From contig JAAZIA010000035.1 of NCBI GenBank assembly GCA_012510445.1, positions 1 through 59,486 of the forward strand: a DNA stretch of 59,486 nucleotides. The letters are read 5' to 3'. The position numbers were made by a program, and so were the translations under genes. Below the pieces are notes generated by a model that was given only the letters and a program-made list of their open reading frames with translations, had not been told where the DNA came from and made no database searches. Positions 24,971 to 33,483 of the stretch are shown one piece after another (position 1 is the stretch's first letter; every line of letters begins with the position of its first letter). Source of the DNA: Bacteroidales bacterium (GTDB lineage: Bacteria > Bacteroidota > Bacteroidia > Bacteroidales > UBA932).

Positions 24971-27301
24971 CTACAACGTAAATCGTAGTCCTCCATAAAT
25001 CCGTGTGCCCATGAGCGGTCCCCAGATCACACTGGCATTGAAGCTCGGTGAAAATGGATCGTCTGCAGAAAGAATGGCGTTGGGTTGTCTGTAATTGAGC
25101 AGGTTTTCTCCGCCTGCATAGATTTCTACCTTGTTGATCTTATAGGTTATCTGTGCATAAAACATGGGGAAAACCGGCGAATATACCTCCTCTTGAATGG
25201 CCTTAAACGAAGGAATTCGCGCCGGACCGTTTAACTGCCCCGTAACATCAAAGACCCACGTTGAGGAAGGCGTAGTGTATTGTAAATTAAGCACCCCTTT
25301 ATACTTGCTTGTAAGCGGGCGGTCAACAAGACCTTGTCCTTTCAATTCCACTTTAGACTGGTTGTAGCGGAACGTAGCTAAGAGCGTAAATCCGCGGAAC
25401 AGTTCTGTAGTCAAATCTGCCTGGTACGTATTGGTAAAAGAGCGGCCGTCCAAGTTGTAAAACACAATGGACGGAACGGCAGCATCCCACATAATTTCTT
25501 GATCTGCAATAAGCTGCTTTTTAAAGTCTGTCCTAAAATATTCTACACTAAAGGTAGATGCCTCTTCAAAGCCAAAAGGCAAATCAAACGTCAGGTTGAG
25601 TCCGTACGTCCAAGCCTCTTCCAAAACAGGAGTTCCCTCAAAGAGCAACCTGCGGCCGGTAGAGAGCACTCCAATGTTGTCTGTAATGGCGTAAGGCGAA
25701 CGGAATCCCCTGCCTGCAGAAGCGCGCAGTACCATATGGTCTGTAAAATTATACCGTACATTGGCCCTGGGAGTAAACAGCCAACCAAACAGCGTGTTAT
25801 AATCTGCTCTGGCTCCTGCAATAAATACAAACCTGTCGTCTGCATTATACGTATACTCTCCAAACCCACCGTAAACATCTTCCTTACGGCTCAAATCAAA
25901 AAATGTTTCTCCACCTCCCCACCACCTGTCCCACAGCCCCTGCTGCAGCCGCTCCAACTTGGCAGACAGCCCTAAGGTGATTTTATGATGCGCTCCCAAG
26001 CTTGACATAAATAGTGCGTTGGCAAAGAAATCGTGCTGCAGGGCATTGAAGTCTTTCCGTCCAAAATACGCATCTTGTTTGTGCAGGTTGTAATCCAACA
26101 CCAGCGCAATATTGGGGTCAATGTGGTCGTGATCGTGATTATGGTCGTCATGGGCATCATGCTCATCATGCTCATCGTCCTCATGGTCGTGGTCATGCGC
26201 TACCAGAGGTATTCCTAACTTTAGGAAAGCATTGAGCCCTTGGTTTACAATACGTGAGCCCCAATGCGTTGCATTTTGTTGTTGGCCCGGTAGGGTCCAT
26301 ACATGGTCTTTTTGTCCGCCTTTGCGGTCTTCGTGCAAGCCCCTCAGTCCAAACCGTACCTGTGCCCCGGAAGGATGTTCGTACAACCAGCGATTAGCCA
26401 GCTGATACCTGTGGGTAAGCGGTTCGTCAAGAAAACCGTCTTTGTCCGAATCGTGTGGCAGAAAATCTGCGGCCACGTGTGCCAGAGTAACGGTGCTCCA
26501 TCGGTCACTAAGCTGAAGTGCCGAGATTACGTTTGCCTCGGTCCGTAACGCATCGTTCAAAAACAGGTTAATAAAAAGTGGTAACTGTGACGTAGGTTTG
26601 CGGTATTCCATATTGATTTGCCCCGTAACGGCATCGTAACCGTTGATTACAGAACCGGTGCCTTTGGCAATCTGAATGCTTTCCAACCATTGCCCGGGAA
26701 CAAAAGAAAATCCAAAAGGCATTTGGATACCACGCATGGCGGGGCGATTCTCCTCCAGCATTTGTGTATAGTTTCCGCTCAGCCCCAACAGGCGTATCTG
26801 ACGGGCACCCGTTACGGCATCTGCATAACCTACCGTAACACTGGCCGAGTTTTCAAAACTTTCCGCCAAATTGCAACAAGCCATTTTACAAAGACCGGCT
26901 GCTGTAATAACTTCTGTTTTTATGGGGGTCAGACGTGATATAAAATTGCCTTTCTGTCGTCCTAAAATATCCAGTGTTTCCAACGCTCCGGCATCTTCAT
27001 ACAAGACAAATTCAACAGCCTGTGAGGGTCCCTGTACATAAATGGTATCTTGTGCATATCCCATATAAGAAGCTACCAACGCACGTGACGCTCCTGCAGC
27101 AATAATAAAGCTTCCGTCTTCGTCTGTATAGACTACGCTTGTAACATTTTCTTTTTCCGTTACGGGAGCCCAAAAAACTGCTGCTGCTGCTGCAGGCTCC
27201 TGTCGACCGTTGTCATTGGTTATAAATACTTTTCCTTTATAATGTTGTGCTTGGCCCATAAAAGGTATTAAAATGAGCAAGCAAAGTATGATTTTTTTCA
27301 T
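24971..27301 (-). CDS. TonB-dependent outer-membrane receptor with His-rich loop
   Basis: The protein has 776 residues with a signal peptide (about 18 residues). A carboxypeptidase regulatory-like domain follows at about 20-100 (YKGKVFITNDNGRQEPAAAAAVFW), then a plug domain at about 110-225 (LETLDILGRQ, RQIRLLGLSGNYTQMLEENRP, IQIAKGTGSVINGYDAVTGQINMEYR). A 22-stranded barrel follows, with the ending GTRIYGGLRFTL. A loop at about 367-394 is a run of His and Asp (HDHDHEDDEHDEHDAHDDHNHDHDH), which suggests binding of a transition metal such as copper, zinc or nickel. An HYC/CC/PP-type gene lies directly upstream. It is not a SusC partner, as no SusD follows. Confidence 0.92.
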   Translation of the reverse strand: MKKIILCLLILIPFMGQAQHYKGKVFITNDNGRQEPAAAAAVFWAPVTEKENVTSVVYTDEDGSFIIAAGASRALVASYMGYAQDTIYVQGPSQAVEFVLYEDAGALETLDILGRQKGNFISRLTPIKTEVITAAGLCKMACCNLAESFENSASVTVGYADAVTGARQIRLLGLSGNYTQMLEENRPAMRGIQMPFGFSFVPGQWLESIQIAKGTGSVINGYDAVTGQINMEYRKPTSQLPLFINLFLNDALRTEANVISALQLSDRWSTVTLAHVAADFLPHDSDKDGFLDEPLTHRYQLANRWLYEHPSGAQVRFGLRGLHEDRKGGQKDHVWTLPGQQQNATHWGSRIVNQGLNAFLKLGIPLVAHDHDHEDDEHDEHDAHDDHNHDHDHIDPNIALVLDYNLHKQDAYFGRKDFNALQHDFFANALFMSSLGAHHKITLGLSAKLERLQQGLWDRWWGGGETFFDLSRKEDVYGGFGEYTYNADDRFVFIAGARADYNTLFGWLFTPRANVRYNFTDHMVLRASAGRGFRSPYAITDNIGVLSTGRRLLFEGTPVLEEAWTYGLNLTFDLPFGFEEASTFSVEYFRTDFKKQLIADQEIMWDAAVPSIVFYNLDGRSFTNTYQADLTTELFRGFTLLATFRYNQSKVELKGQGLVDRPLTSKYKGVLNLQYTTPSSTWVFDVTGQLNGPARIPSFKAIQEEVYSPVFPMFYAQITYKINKVEIYAGGENLLNYRQPNAILSADDPFSPSFNASVIWGPLMGTRIYGGLRFTL

Positions 27302-27360
27302 GAAAAATTGCGTTTAAGAATAATAGATTGTATTGCCTTACCAAAAAGTAATACAACCCA

Positions 27361-27783
27361 TCATAAACGCAATGGAACAAGATGACCTCCTTCATACACA
27401 GACCGTATATGAAAATTTGTCGATCCCTGTTTTACCATTACAGGGTCTTCAAATAGTATGTTTGTCAAGCCCTGAGTATCCACCAAAAACAAATGCGGCG
27501 GTGTCACTATTTTTACCACTGTACTCAGACGAGGTGTGCTGCCTTTTAAAGAGGGATCATGAATAGAAAAAATTTCTGTGCTGCAACAATTCTCGTCGTG
27601 TTCAGAAGATGCCTCGGGACCCTCTGTATGGTCATGCACATTGTGGCAGGGAGTTCCTGCATAAAAGATCAACAGATGAGACTCTTTTTCACGTACGCAA
27701 TAATGCACAGAAAACCCCATGGTAGCCGTAAGAAACAAAGCGGTAACCCATGCACTCAGTATAATATTAGGAGCTATTCTCAT
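27361..27783 (-). CDS. HYC/CC/PP-type small exported protein, probably metal-related
   Basis: The protein has 140 residues from the ATG at 27783; the TTG at 27795 lies inside the promoter box. One N-terminal membrane or signal segment is at about 5-25. The motifs HYC, then NCCS in a His/Asp/Cys-rich stretch (CHNVHDHTEG, SEHDENCC), then TPPHLF fit the HYC_CC_PP family seen in Bacteroidota next to TonB receptors for metal ions. The Cys/His groups could hold a metal. It is 59 bases upstream of the His-rich TonB receptor on the same strand, so a shared operon is likely. The function is inferred only. Confidence 0.75.
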   Translation of the reverse strand: MRIAPNIILSAWVTALFLTATMGFSVHYCVREKESHLLIFYAGTPCHNVHDHTEGPEASSEHDENCCSTEIFSIHDPSLKGSTPRLSTVVKIVTPPHLFLVDTQGLTNILFEDPVMVKQGSTNFHIRSVYEGGHLVPLRL

Positions 27784-27792
27784 GCTAGTTTG

Positions 27793-27800
27793 CAAATATA
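27793..27800 (-). promoter_or_regulatory. Promoter -7 box for the HYC/TonB operon
   Basis: TATATTTG on the minus strand, 9 bases before the ATG, so the leader is very short. It is only 2 bases from the opposite-strand -7 box of sppA, and the two promoters must exclude each other. Confidence 0.5.
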
Positions 27801-27802
27801 GC

Positions 27803-27810
27803 TATTTTTG
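27803..27810 (+). promoter_or_regulatory. Promoter -7 box for sppA
   Basis: TATTTTTG matches TAnnTTTG and lies 23 bases before the sppA ATG. A good -33 element is not visible. Confidence 0.4.
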
Positions 27811-27833
27811 TAAATCACAAGAACAATGCCATT

Positions 27834-29558
27834 ATGAAAGAATTTTTAAAAACTTTTGCAGCGGTTGTTTTAGGAACAGCCCTTGTATTGCTGGTAGGTT
27901 TTTTTCTGATTTTAGGTTCCCTCACCAGCCTGGTTCGAATAGGACTGGATGCTTCGCTTACCCATATTCCGGACAGAGCTATATTATATATATCCTTTGA
28001 AGACGGAGTGGCTACCCAAGATTCCGATCTTCCCGTACTGGGATTTTTACCTAAAGAACTGGACGTTGTTCAGGGAGGTATAGGGTTTTTGAACTTGGCA
28101 CAAGCCATCAGGCAAGCAGCTTCTGACCCGTCTGTGCGCATGATTTATATGAATCCACAAGCATTGCATACCCAGATGTCTTATGTAGAAGAAATCAGAG
28201 AGGCTTTATTGGATTTCCGACAAAGCGGAAAACCGGTCATTAGTTATGCAGGAAATTATTCTCAACAAGGATACTATCTGGCTACCGCAGTCGATAAGAT
28301 TGCCATCAACCCCTCCGGAAACATTACTTTACAAGGCGTTAGTATGGGAGTAAACTATTACAAAGGACTCTTTGATCGTCTGGGCATAGAAGCGCAACTG
28401 GTACGGCACGGCAGTTTTAAAACAGCCGGAGAGCCGTTTACCTCGGCTTTTATGAGCAGAGAAGAAAAAGAGCAGTTAAGTACTTACCTGAATACGGCTT
28501 GGGAACATTGGTCAAACAGCATGGATGCTGCGCGACAATTGGAAAGCGGTACCATCGACCGCTTGTGTGGTGTCACGTTTTTATCAGACGCTGCCGGGGC
28601 TTACAAAATAGGACTGGTAGACGAACTTTGGCACAGAGATCAAATGGTTTCCTATCTATCGGATTTGTATGATGGTATTCCTGAAAACAAACTTCCTATG
28701 GTATCTGTTAAGCAGTACATCAAATATTTAGAAACGCATAAACGCAAACTGGTAAGAGAAAAAATGGCCGTTGTATATATGAAAGGCGAGATCACTCCGG
28801 GGAAAGTCACGGGGCAGGTTTCTTCCGATACGTACGTAGAACAACTGGCTAGGTACCGCCGCGACAGTTCCGTAAAAGCTGTTGTTGTGAGAATAGAAAG
28901 CCCGGGAGGAGACCCCCTGGCAGCCGATATGATAGCACGGGAACTGGAACTTATAAAAGAGATTAAACCGGTAGTAGTATCTATGGGTGACGTAGCAGCA
29001 TCGGGCGGATACTGGATAGCTTCTGCTGCGCATGAAATTTTCGCACATCCTTTTTCTATGACGGGATCTATTGGCGTTTACAGCTTACTGTTCAACATAG
29101 AAGACGGTATGGAAAATTTATTGAGCATTCATAACCAGACCATTGGCACGCATCCATTCAGCCAGCATTATTCTTTATACCACAGCAAAAGCAAAGAAGA
29201 ATTGGACGTGGTGCAACGTAGGGTTGATCAAGCGTATCATAGGTTTATAGAGGTGGTGTCGAAAAACAGAAACATGGATAAAGAAGAGATAGAGGCCTTA
29301 GCCAACGGACGCATTTGGTCAGGAACACAAGCTGTAGAAAATAGCTTGGTAGATTTCATGGGAGGCCTTACAGAAGCCATAGACAGAGCCGCTCAGCTGG
29401 CCCAAATCTCCCGGTACAGGCTGGTAACGTATCCCGGGTCCTTAAGAATTACAGACCTTCTGGGGTTAACGGGAGAAAAGAGGCTTGTCCTTACCCTTCT
29501 GAAAGAACAGGGAGTTCGTGCTCGTCTTCTTTTTGACGAAAAAGCATTACAGTGGTAG
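27834..29558 (+). CDS. sppA: Signal peptide peptidase SppA, 67 kDa type
   Basis: The protein has 574 residues. It is a membrane-bound serine protease that degrades signal peptides left after export. One N-terminal membrane segment (about 8-32) is followed by two S49 domains. The catalytic Lys lies in HGSFKTAGEPF (about residue 195) of the first domain. The Ser lies in GDVAASGGYWIASAA (about 390) of the second, with GSIGVYS following. Both catalytic residues are present and the length is normal. Its 3' end overlaps the convergent tilS gene by 68 bases. Confidence 0.95.
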   Translation: MKEFLKTFAAVVLGTALVLLVGFFLILGSLTSLVRIGLDASLTHIPDRAILYISFEDGVATQDSDLPVLGFLPKELDVVQGGIGFLNLAQAIRQAASDPSVRMIYMNPQALHTQMSYVEEIREALLDFRQSGKPVISYAGNYSQQGYYLATAVDKIAINPSGNITLQGVSMGVNYYKGLFDRLGIEAQLVRHGSFKTAGEPFTSAFMSREEKEQLSTYLNTAWEHWSNSMDAARQLESGTIDRLCGVTFLSDAAGAYKIGLVDELWHRDQMVSYLSDLYDGIPENKLPMVSVKQYIKYLETHKRKLVREKMAVVYMKGEITPGKVTGQVSSDTYVEQLARYRRDSSVKAVVVRIESPGGDPLAADMIARELELIKEIKPVVVSMGDVAASGGYWIASAAHEIFAHPFSMTGSIGVYSLLFNIEDGMENLLSIHNQTIGTHPFSQHYSLYHSKSKEELDVVQRRVDQAYHRFIEVVSKNRNMDKEEIEALANGRIWSGTQAVENSLVDFMGGLTEAIDRAAQLAQISRYRLVTYPGSLRITDLLGLTGEKRLVLTLLKEQGVRARLLFDEKALQW

Positions 29559-30825
29559 TTGCCTCGGTTACTTTAAAGCGCTCGTCAATGCGCCGCCCTA
29601 CTACCCAGGCAATGTCCCGGCCCGAACAAAGTACCCGAATGTTTTCTTTATCGTAAAGTGGCACTTTTTCATCAATCAGAAAGTCGCTGATTTTTTTAAA
29701 CCCAGTCATTCCCAAAGGCTTAAATCTATCGCCGGGCTGTAGGGCACGTACTGTCAGCGGGTATTCTAACGTATCTGCATCTAAAGCAGCCACATGTTTT
29801 TCTTGTGGAATTACAAAACCGGGTATTTTGTCCACACGTTCGTACGTAATCCGTTGCATCGTTTCTGAATGTGCCAACTTTCGGATTACCAGTTCGTCAC
29901 GATCAATCCAAAGCACATGCTCGGGGGCTACAAATTTTTTACCACTTTGTCCTGTTAAAGATAAGGCGATAGCGGCTGTTTGTGACGGGTGAAAACCGTA
30001 AGGAGAAAGCAGTGCATGCAACCAGAATGCTACATGTCCTCCACGTACAAGGCAAGGGATGGAAAATCCTCTTGGCGAGGCACATTCCTTACGTTTTTGT
30101 TCTGTCAAACTGTCCAACAAATCCATGGCTTGCAGAAAATGTTCGGCATTCTTACCCATGCGAGCCACTACCCCGGGATTTATTCCTTCCAAAACCGGCA
30201 TGACTTTGTGCCTGATTTTGTTGCGGGCAAAATTCGTTTCTAAATTAGTAGCGTCTGTACGGTAAGTTATACCATGCTCTTGCGCGTACTCCAAAATAGC
30301 GGCAGAAGAAACTTCCAGCAACGGACGGATAATCTTGCCTCTCTGCTCCCTCATACTGCACAATCCCCTAAGGCCCGTACCCCGTATTAAGTTTAACAGC
30401 ATGGTCTCTGCCTTGTCGTTGGCGTTATGTGCCACTGCTACATGCGTCAGGCCTTTTTCATCTGCCAGCCAATCAAACCATTCATACCTTAACTCTCTGG
30501 CAGCCATTTCTATAGACATGCCAAGCTCCGCAGCAATGGTGGCAGCTTCTGTCTTTTTTATCACTACCGGGATTCCGTGTTCCTTACCCCAGTGCTCCAC
30601 AAAAAGTTGATCTCCATCGCTGTCTTTGCCTCGCAACGAAAAATTCATATGAGCAATGACCAGAACCGGACATGCCCGCCGACCCTCTTCTGTTTTTGTC
30701 CACCGTTCAAAAAGATGGGCCATAACCATAGAGTCTGCCCCTCCGCTAACGGCCAGCAATACGCCGCCGGAAGTTTTGTTCAGCAGTTTTTGTGCCGATT
30801 TTCTGAAAATTTGCTCTACCGGCAT
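29491..30825 (-). CDS. tilS: tRNA(Ile)-lysidine synthase
   Basis: The protein has 444 residues. It modifies C34 of the tRNA-Ile (CAT anticodon) with lysine so that it reads AUA. The PP-loop motif SGGADS is at 27-32. Further signs are VIAHMNFSLRGKDSDGDQ, VAHNANDKAETMLLNLIRGTGLRGL and IIRPLLEVS. The C-terminal TilS domain has LQPGDRFKPLGMTGFKKISDFLID. The last 15 residues extend past the usual end (VGRRIDERFKVT...) into the 68-base overlap with sppA. It is the last gene of proS-DUF3078-tilS with an 8-base gap. Confidence 0.95.
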   Translation of the reverse strand: MPVEQIFRKSAQKLLNKTSGGVLLAVSGGADSMVMAHLFERWTKTEEGRRACPVLVIAHMNFSLRGKDSDGDQLFVEHWGKEHGIPVVIKKTEAATIAAELGMSIEMAARELRYEWFDWLADEKGLTHVAVAHNANDKAETMLLNLIRGTGLRGLCSMREQRGKIIRPLLEVSSAAILEYAQEHGITYRTDATNLETNFARNKIRHKVMPVLEGINPGVVARMGKNAEHFLQAMDLLDSLTEQKRKECASPRGFSIPCLVRGGHVAFWLHALLSPYGFHPSQTAAIALSLTGQSGKKFVAPEHVLWIDRDELVIRKLAHSETMQRITYERVDKIPGFVIPQEKHVAALDADTLEYPLTVRALQPGDRFKPLGMTGFKKISDFLIDEKVPLYDKENIRVLCSGRDIAWVVGRRIDERFKVTEATTTVMLFRQKEDEHELPVLSEG

Positions 30826-30833
30826 CCTTCTCT

Positions 30834-31904
30834 TTATTTGTTGGAAAGGGTATAGGAAAAACCTATGGACAGTATTTCCCGGAATTGTACCCTGGGTGCT
30901 TTATTACCATATTTATCGGCAATTTTAATATTATCGTCGTAAATCAGGTTGGTTCTGATGTTGGCACTCATAAATTTATTGATTTGCATAGAAATAGACA
31001 AATCCCAATACACTTGAATGTTTTGCGGTTTGTTCAGGTAATCGGAAAAAAGGATCAATTCTGTATCCACTTTTACGTTTTTAAAGACCTCTTTGTCCAT
31101 TTTTGCTTTCAGCTGAGCTCCAAATTCAACCCTTACTTTTTCATTAGATTTGTTTCCGTAATCTTCCCTCAGCTCCGGAACAGTCACCACTACTATCCCT
31201 CCCGTAAGCGGAGCAAACGTAATGGAAAGCCACGGCAGAGGATTGTAGTCCATACCCAAAGCCAACGTAGAGTTGAGCGGAGCTGCAAACTGAGAAACCA
31301 AGGTAGTATCATTGGCTGTATATTTGTATCCTTTGGCCATTTGTGTTTTTACCCCAAGTGCTGCCGACATATACAATCTTTCTGTAGCCTTGTATCCAAA
31401 TTTAGAATCAAAGAACAAACGGTCATCTGTCTTTTTCAGGATGTCTCCAAACATTTTAACAAACCCGTAACCGGCCTGAAAACGGTTCTGAAAAATGATG
31501 TCGTTTTTTGCATAATTGGCCTTAGCATCTACGTGTCCTGCCAATGAAACAGAGCTGTTTCCTCCGGCAGCCCAATTGGTAAGTGAGGTTTGGGTAAAGC
31601 TTATCTGAGAAAGTATAGAATTTGTCCAAAACGTAGGTTTTTTAGGTTCCGGCATGGCGGCCAGTGCCGCCTGACGGCTTTCCTCAACAAATCGGGCAAT
31701 AAGAATAGAGTCTTCCATGGCTCTTTGCCTTGCCGAGTCTACTTGTGCAACAAGGCGGGTGTACATCCTGGCCAGTTCTTCATACGTGGGAACTTTGATG
31801 GTGTCTTGTGTGACCTGTACGTCTTGTGCCTTAAGAGGACCAAAGGAGAAAGCCATAAAAACAACAACAAGTGCTACTATGTATTTACTTAGTACGGATC
31901 TCAT
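30834..31904 (-). CDS. DUF3078 family outer-membrane beta-barrel protein
   Basis: The protein has 356 residues from the ATG at 31904; the longer frame to 31973 enters proS and would bury the signal peptide. It has a signal peptide of about 26 residues (MRSVLSKYIVALVVVFMAFSFGPLKAQ). A short linker with a helix rich in Arg/Glu/Ala follows. The DUF3078 barrel begins at FWTNSILSQISFTQTSLTNWAAGGNSSVSL, the diagnostic WxxGGxNS signature, and ends with an aromatic strand (ILSIGFSYTLSNK). The function of this Bacteroidota family is unknown. It sits 11 bases after proS. Confidence 0.9.
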   Translation of the reverse strand: MRSVLSKYIVALVVVFMAFSFGPLKAQDVQVTQDTIKVPTYEELARMYTRLVAQVDSARQRAMEDSILIARFVEESRQAALAAMPEPKKPTFWTNSILSQISFTQTSLTNWAAGGNSSVSLAGHVDAKANYAKNDIIFQNRFQAGYGFVKMFGDILKKTDDRLFFDSKFGYKATERLYMSAALGVKTQMAKGYKYTANDTTLVSQFAAPLNSTLALGMDYNPLPWLSITFAPLTGGIVVVTVPELREDYGNKSNEKVRVEFGAQLKAKMDKEVFKNVKVDTELILFSDYLNKPQNIQVYWDLSISMQINKFMSANIRTNLIYDDNIKIADKYGNKAPRVQFREILSIGFSYTLSNK

Positions 31905-31915
31905 TTTGTTACGTT

Positions 31916-33388
31916 TTAATAAGCACGGGCAAAAACAACTCTCTGTGACGAAGGTTTTCCTGTAACCATACATTGGCCGGGAACGGGATTTTCTTCTTCC
32001 GGAATCAGGCGAATGGTAGCTTTAGTTTCCTCCTTGATTTTAGCTTCTGTTTCCGGCGTTCCGTCCCAATGGCATAAGAAAAAACCGCCTTCTTCTATCC
32101 GTTCACGGAATAGATCATAACTATCTATTTCAAACGTGTTTTTCTCTCTGAAATCCCATGCTTTTTTATATATATTTTCTTGAATATCTTTCATGGCCTG
32201 CTCTACCCTCTCTTCTATTCCTTCCAGTGGAACCACCTCTTTATCAAGCGTATCCCTACGAGCCAGTTCTACGGTGCCATTAGCCAAATCTCTGGGACCT
32301 ACTGCTATACGTAAAGGGACACCTTTGACTTCCCACTCGGTAAATTTAAATCCCGAGCGAACGTTATCCCTATCGTCCAAAGTTACCCTTAACCCCTTCG
32401 CCAAAAGCTTGTCTTTTAATTTTTCAAGGTGGGAGCAGCTGGCTTCCCTTTCTTCTTCCCCTCTGTAAATAGGTACCAGCACCACTTGTACAGGAGCCAG
32501 AAGCGGAGGGAGCACCAGTCCGTTATTATCGGAATGGGCCATAACCAAAGCCCCCATAAGCCGAGTAGAAACACCCCAGCTTGTAGCCCATACATATTCC
32601 AACACTCCTTCTTTATTGGCAAACTGTACATCAAAAGCCTTCGCAAAATTTTGTCCCAAAAAATGCGAAGTTCCGGCCTGCAGTGCTTTCCCGTCTTGCA
32701 TAAGTGCCTCTATACAAAGCGTTTCCACAGCACCTGCAAACCTTTCAGAAGCAGTTTTAGCCCCTACCCATACAGGAAGAGCCATCACTTCTTTGGCAAA
32801 ATCTGCATAAACACCCACCATTTTGCGTGTTTCTTCTATGGCTTCTTCTTTTGTAGCATGTGCCGTATGTCCCTCTTGCCATAAAAATTCGGTAGTTCTT
32901 AAAAAAAGACGAGTGCGCATTTCCCAACGTACCACATTAGCCCATTGGTTACATAAAATAGGCAGGTCCCTGTAAGATTTGATCCAGTTCCTGTAGGTAT
33001 TCCATATAATGGTTTCACTCGTTGGCCTTACTACAAGTTCTTCTTCTAAGCGAGCCTCGGGGTCTACAATCAATCCCTTCCCATCCGGGTTTGCTTTCAA
33101 ACGATGGTGAGTAACCACGGCACATTCCTTAGCAAAACCTTCAACATGTTCCGCTTCTTTACTCAGGAAAGATTTAGGGATAAACAAAGGAAAATAAGCG
33201 TTTACATGACCTGTTTCTTTAAAACGCCTATCCAGCTCTGATTGCATTTTCTCCCAAATAGCATATCCGTAGGGTTTAATGACCATACACCCTCTCACAG
33301 CAGAATTTTCTGCTAAGTCTGCCTTTATGACCAAATTGTTATACCACTCTGAATAATTTTCTTCTCTATTTCTTATCTCTTTTGCCAT
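31916..33388 (-). CDS. proS: Prolyl-tRNA synthetase, eukaryote/archaeal-like type
   Basis: The protein has 490 residues from the ATG at 33388. The frame stays open to 33775 but that part covers the divergent promoter region and the neighbouring gene, so it is not used. Class II motifs: [43 protein letters not shown], and [26 protein letters not shown]. The anticodon-binding domain is at about 290-390 and the C-terminal Zn-like domain ends with [18 protein letters not shown], where the usual Cys set is reduced. It is the short form without the bacterial editing insertion. It leads an operon with the DUF3078 gene and tilS. Confidence 0.96.
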   Translation of the reverse strand: MAKEIRNREENYSEWYNNLVIKADLAENSAVRGCMVIKPYGYAIWEKMQSELDRRFKETGHVNAYFPLFIPKSFLSKEAEHVEGFAKECAVVTHHRLKANPDGKGLIVDPEARLEEELVVRPTSETIIWNTYRNWIKSYRDLPILCNQWANVVRWEMRTRLFLRTTEFLWQEGHTAHATKEEAIEETRKMVGVYADFAKEVMALPVWVGAKTASERFAGAVETLCIEALMQDGKALQAGTSHFLGQNFAKAFDVQFANKEGVLEYVWATSWGVSTRLMGALVMAHSDNNGLVLPPLLAPVQVVLVPIYRGEEEREASCSHLEKLKDKLLAKGLRVTLDDRDNVRSGFKFTEWEVKGVPLRIAVGPRDLANGTVELARRDTLDKEVVPLEGIEERVEQAMKDIQENIYKKAWDFREKNTFEIDSYDLFRERIEEGGFFLCHWDGTPETEAKIKEETKATIRLIPEEENPVPGQCMVTGKPSSQRVVFARAY

Positions 33389-33429
33389 GTGCCACTGATT
33401 TATTGGTACAATATTTGTTGTTTTTTTTG

Positions 33430-33437
33430 TATATTTG
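33430..33437 (+). promoter_or_regulatory. Promoter -7 box for the Trp/Tyr-rich lipoprotein
   Basis: TATATTTG, a full TAnnTTTG match, 46 bases before the start codon. It is interleaved with the minus-strand box of proS (33441-33448). Confidence 0.55.
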
Positions 33438-33440
33438 ATG

Positions 33441-33448
33441 CAAAAGTA
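33441..33448 (-). promoter_or_regulatory. Promoter -7 box for the proS operon
   Basis: TACTTTTG on the minus strand fits TAnnTTTG and lies 52 bases before the proS ATG at 33388. No -33 TTTG is seen at the normal distance. Confidence 0.45.
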
Positions 33449-33471
33449 CATAATTTGAAACAATAAATAAC

Positions 33472-33479
33472 AGGAGGTG
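33472..33479 (+). promoter_or_regulatory. Strong Shine-Dalgarno sequence
   Basis: AGGAGGTG lies 4 bases before the ATG at 33484. Most genes in this window have no recognisable Shine-Dalgarno, as is usual in Bacteroidota, so this strong site stands out and fixes the start. Confidence 0.75.
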
Positions 33480-33483
33480 CAAA

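Noticed and set aside
27312-27360. An inverted repeat (TTGTATT ... AATACAA) between the HYC and TonB genes.
   Set aside because: The arms are AT-rich and only 7 bases long, without a T-run; I cannot tell it from chance.
30885-31547. A 220-codon open frame antisense to the DUF3078 gene.
   Set aside because: It lacks a signal or domain and the DUF3078 protein is complete on the other strand.
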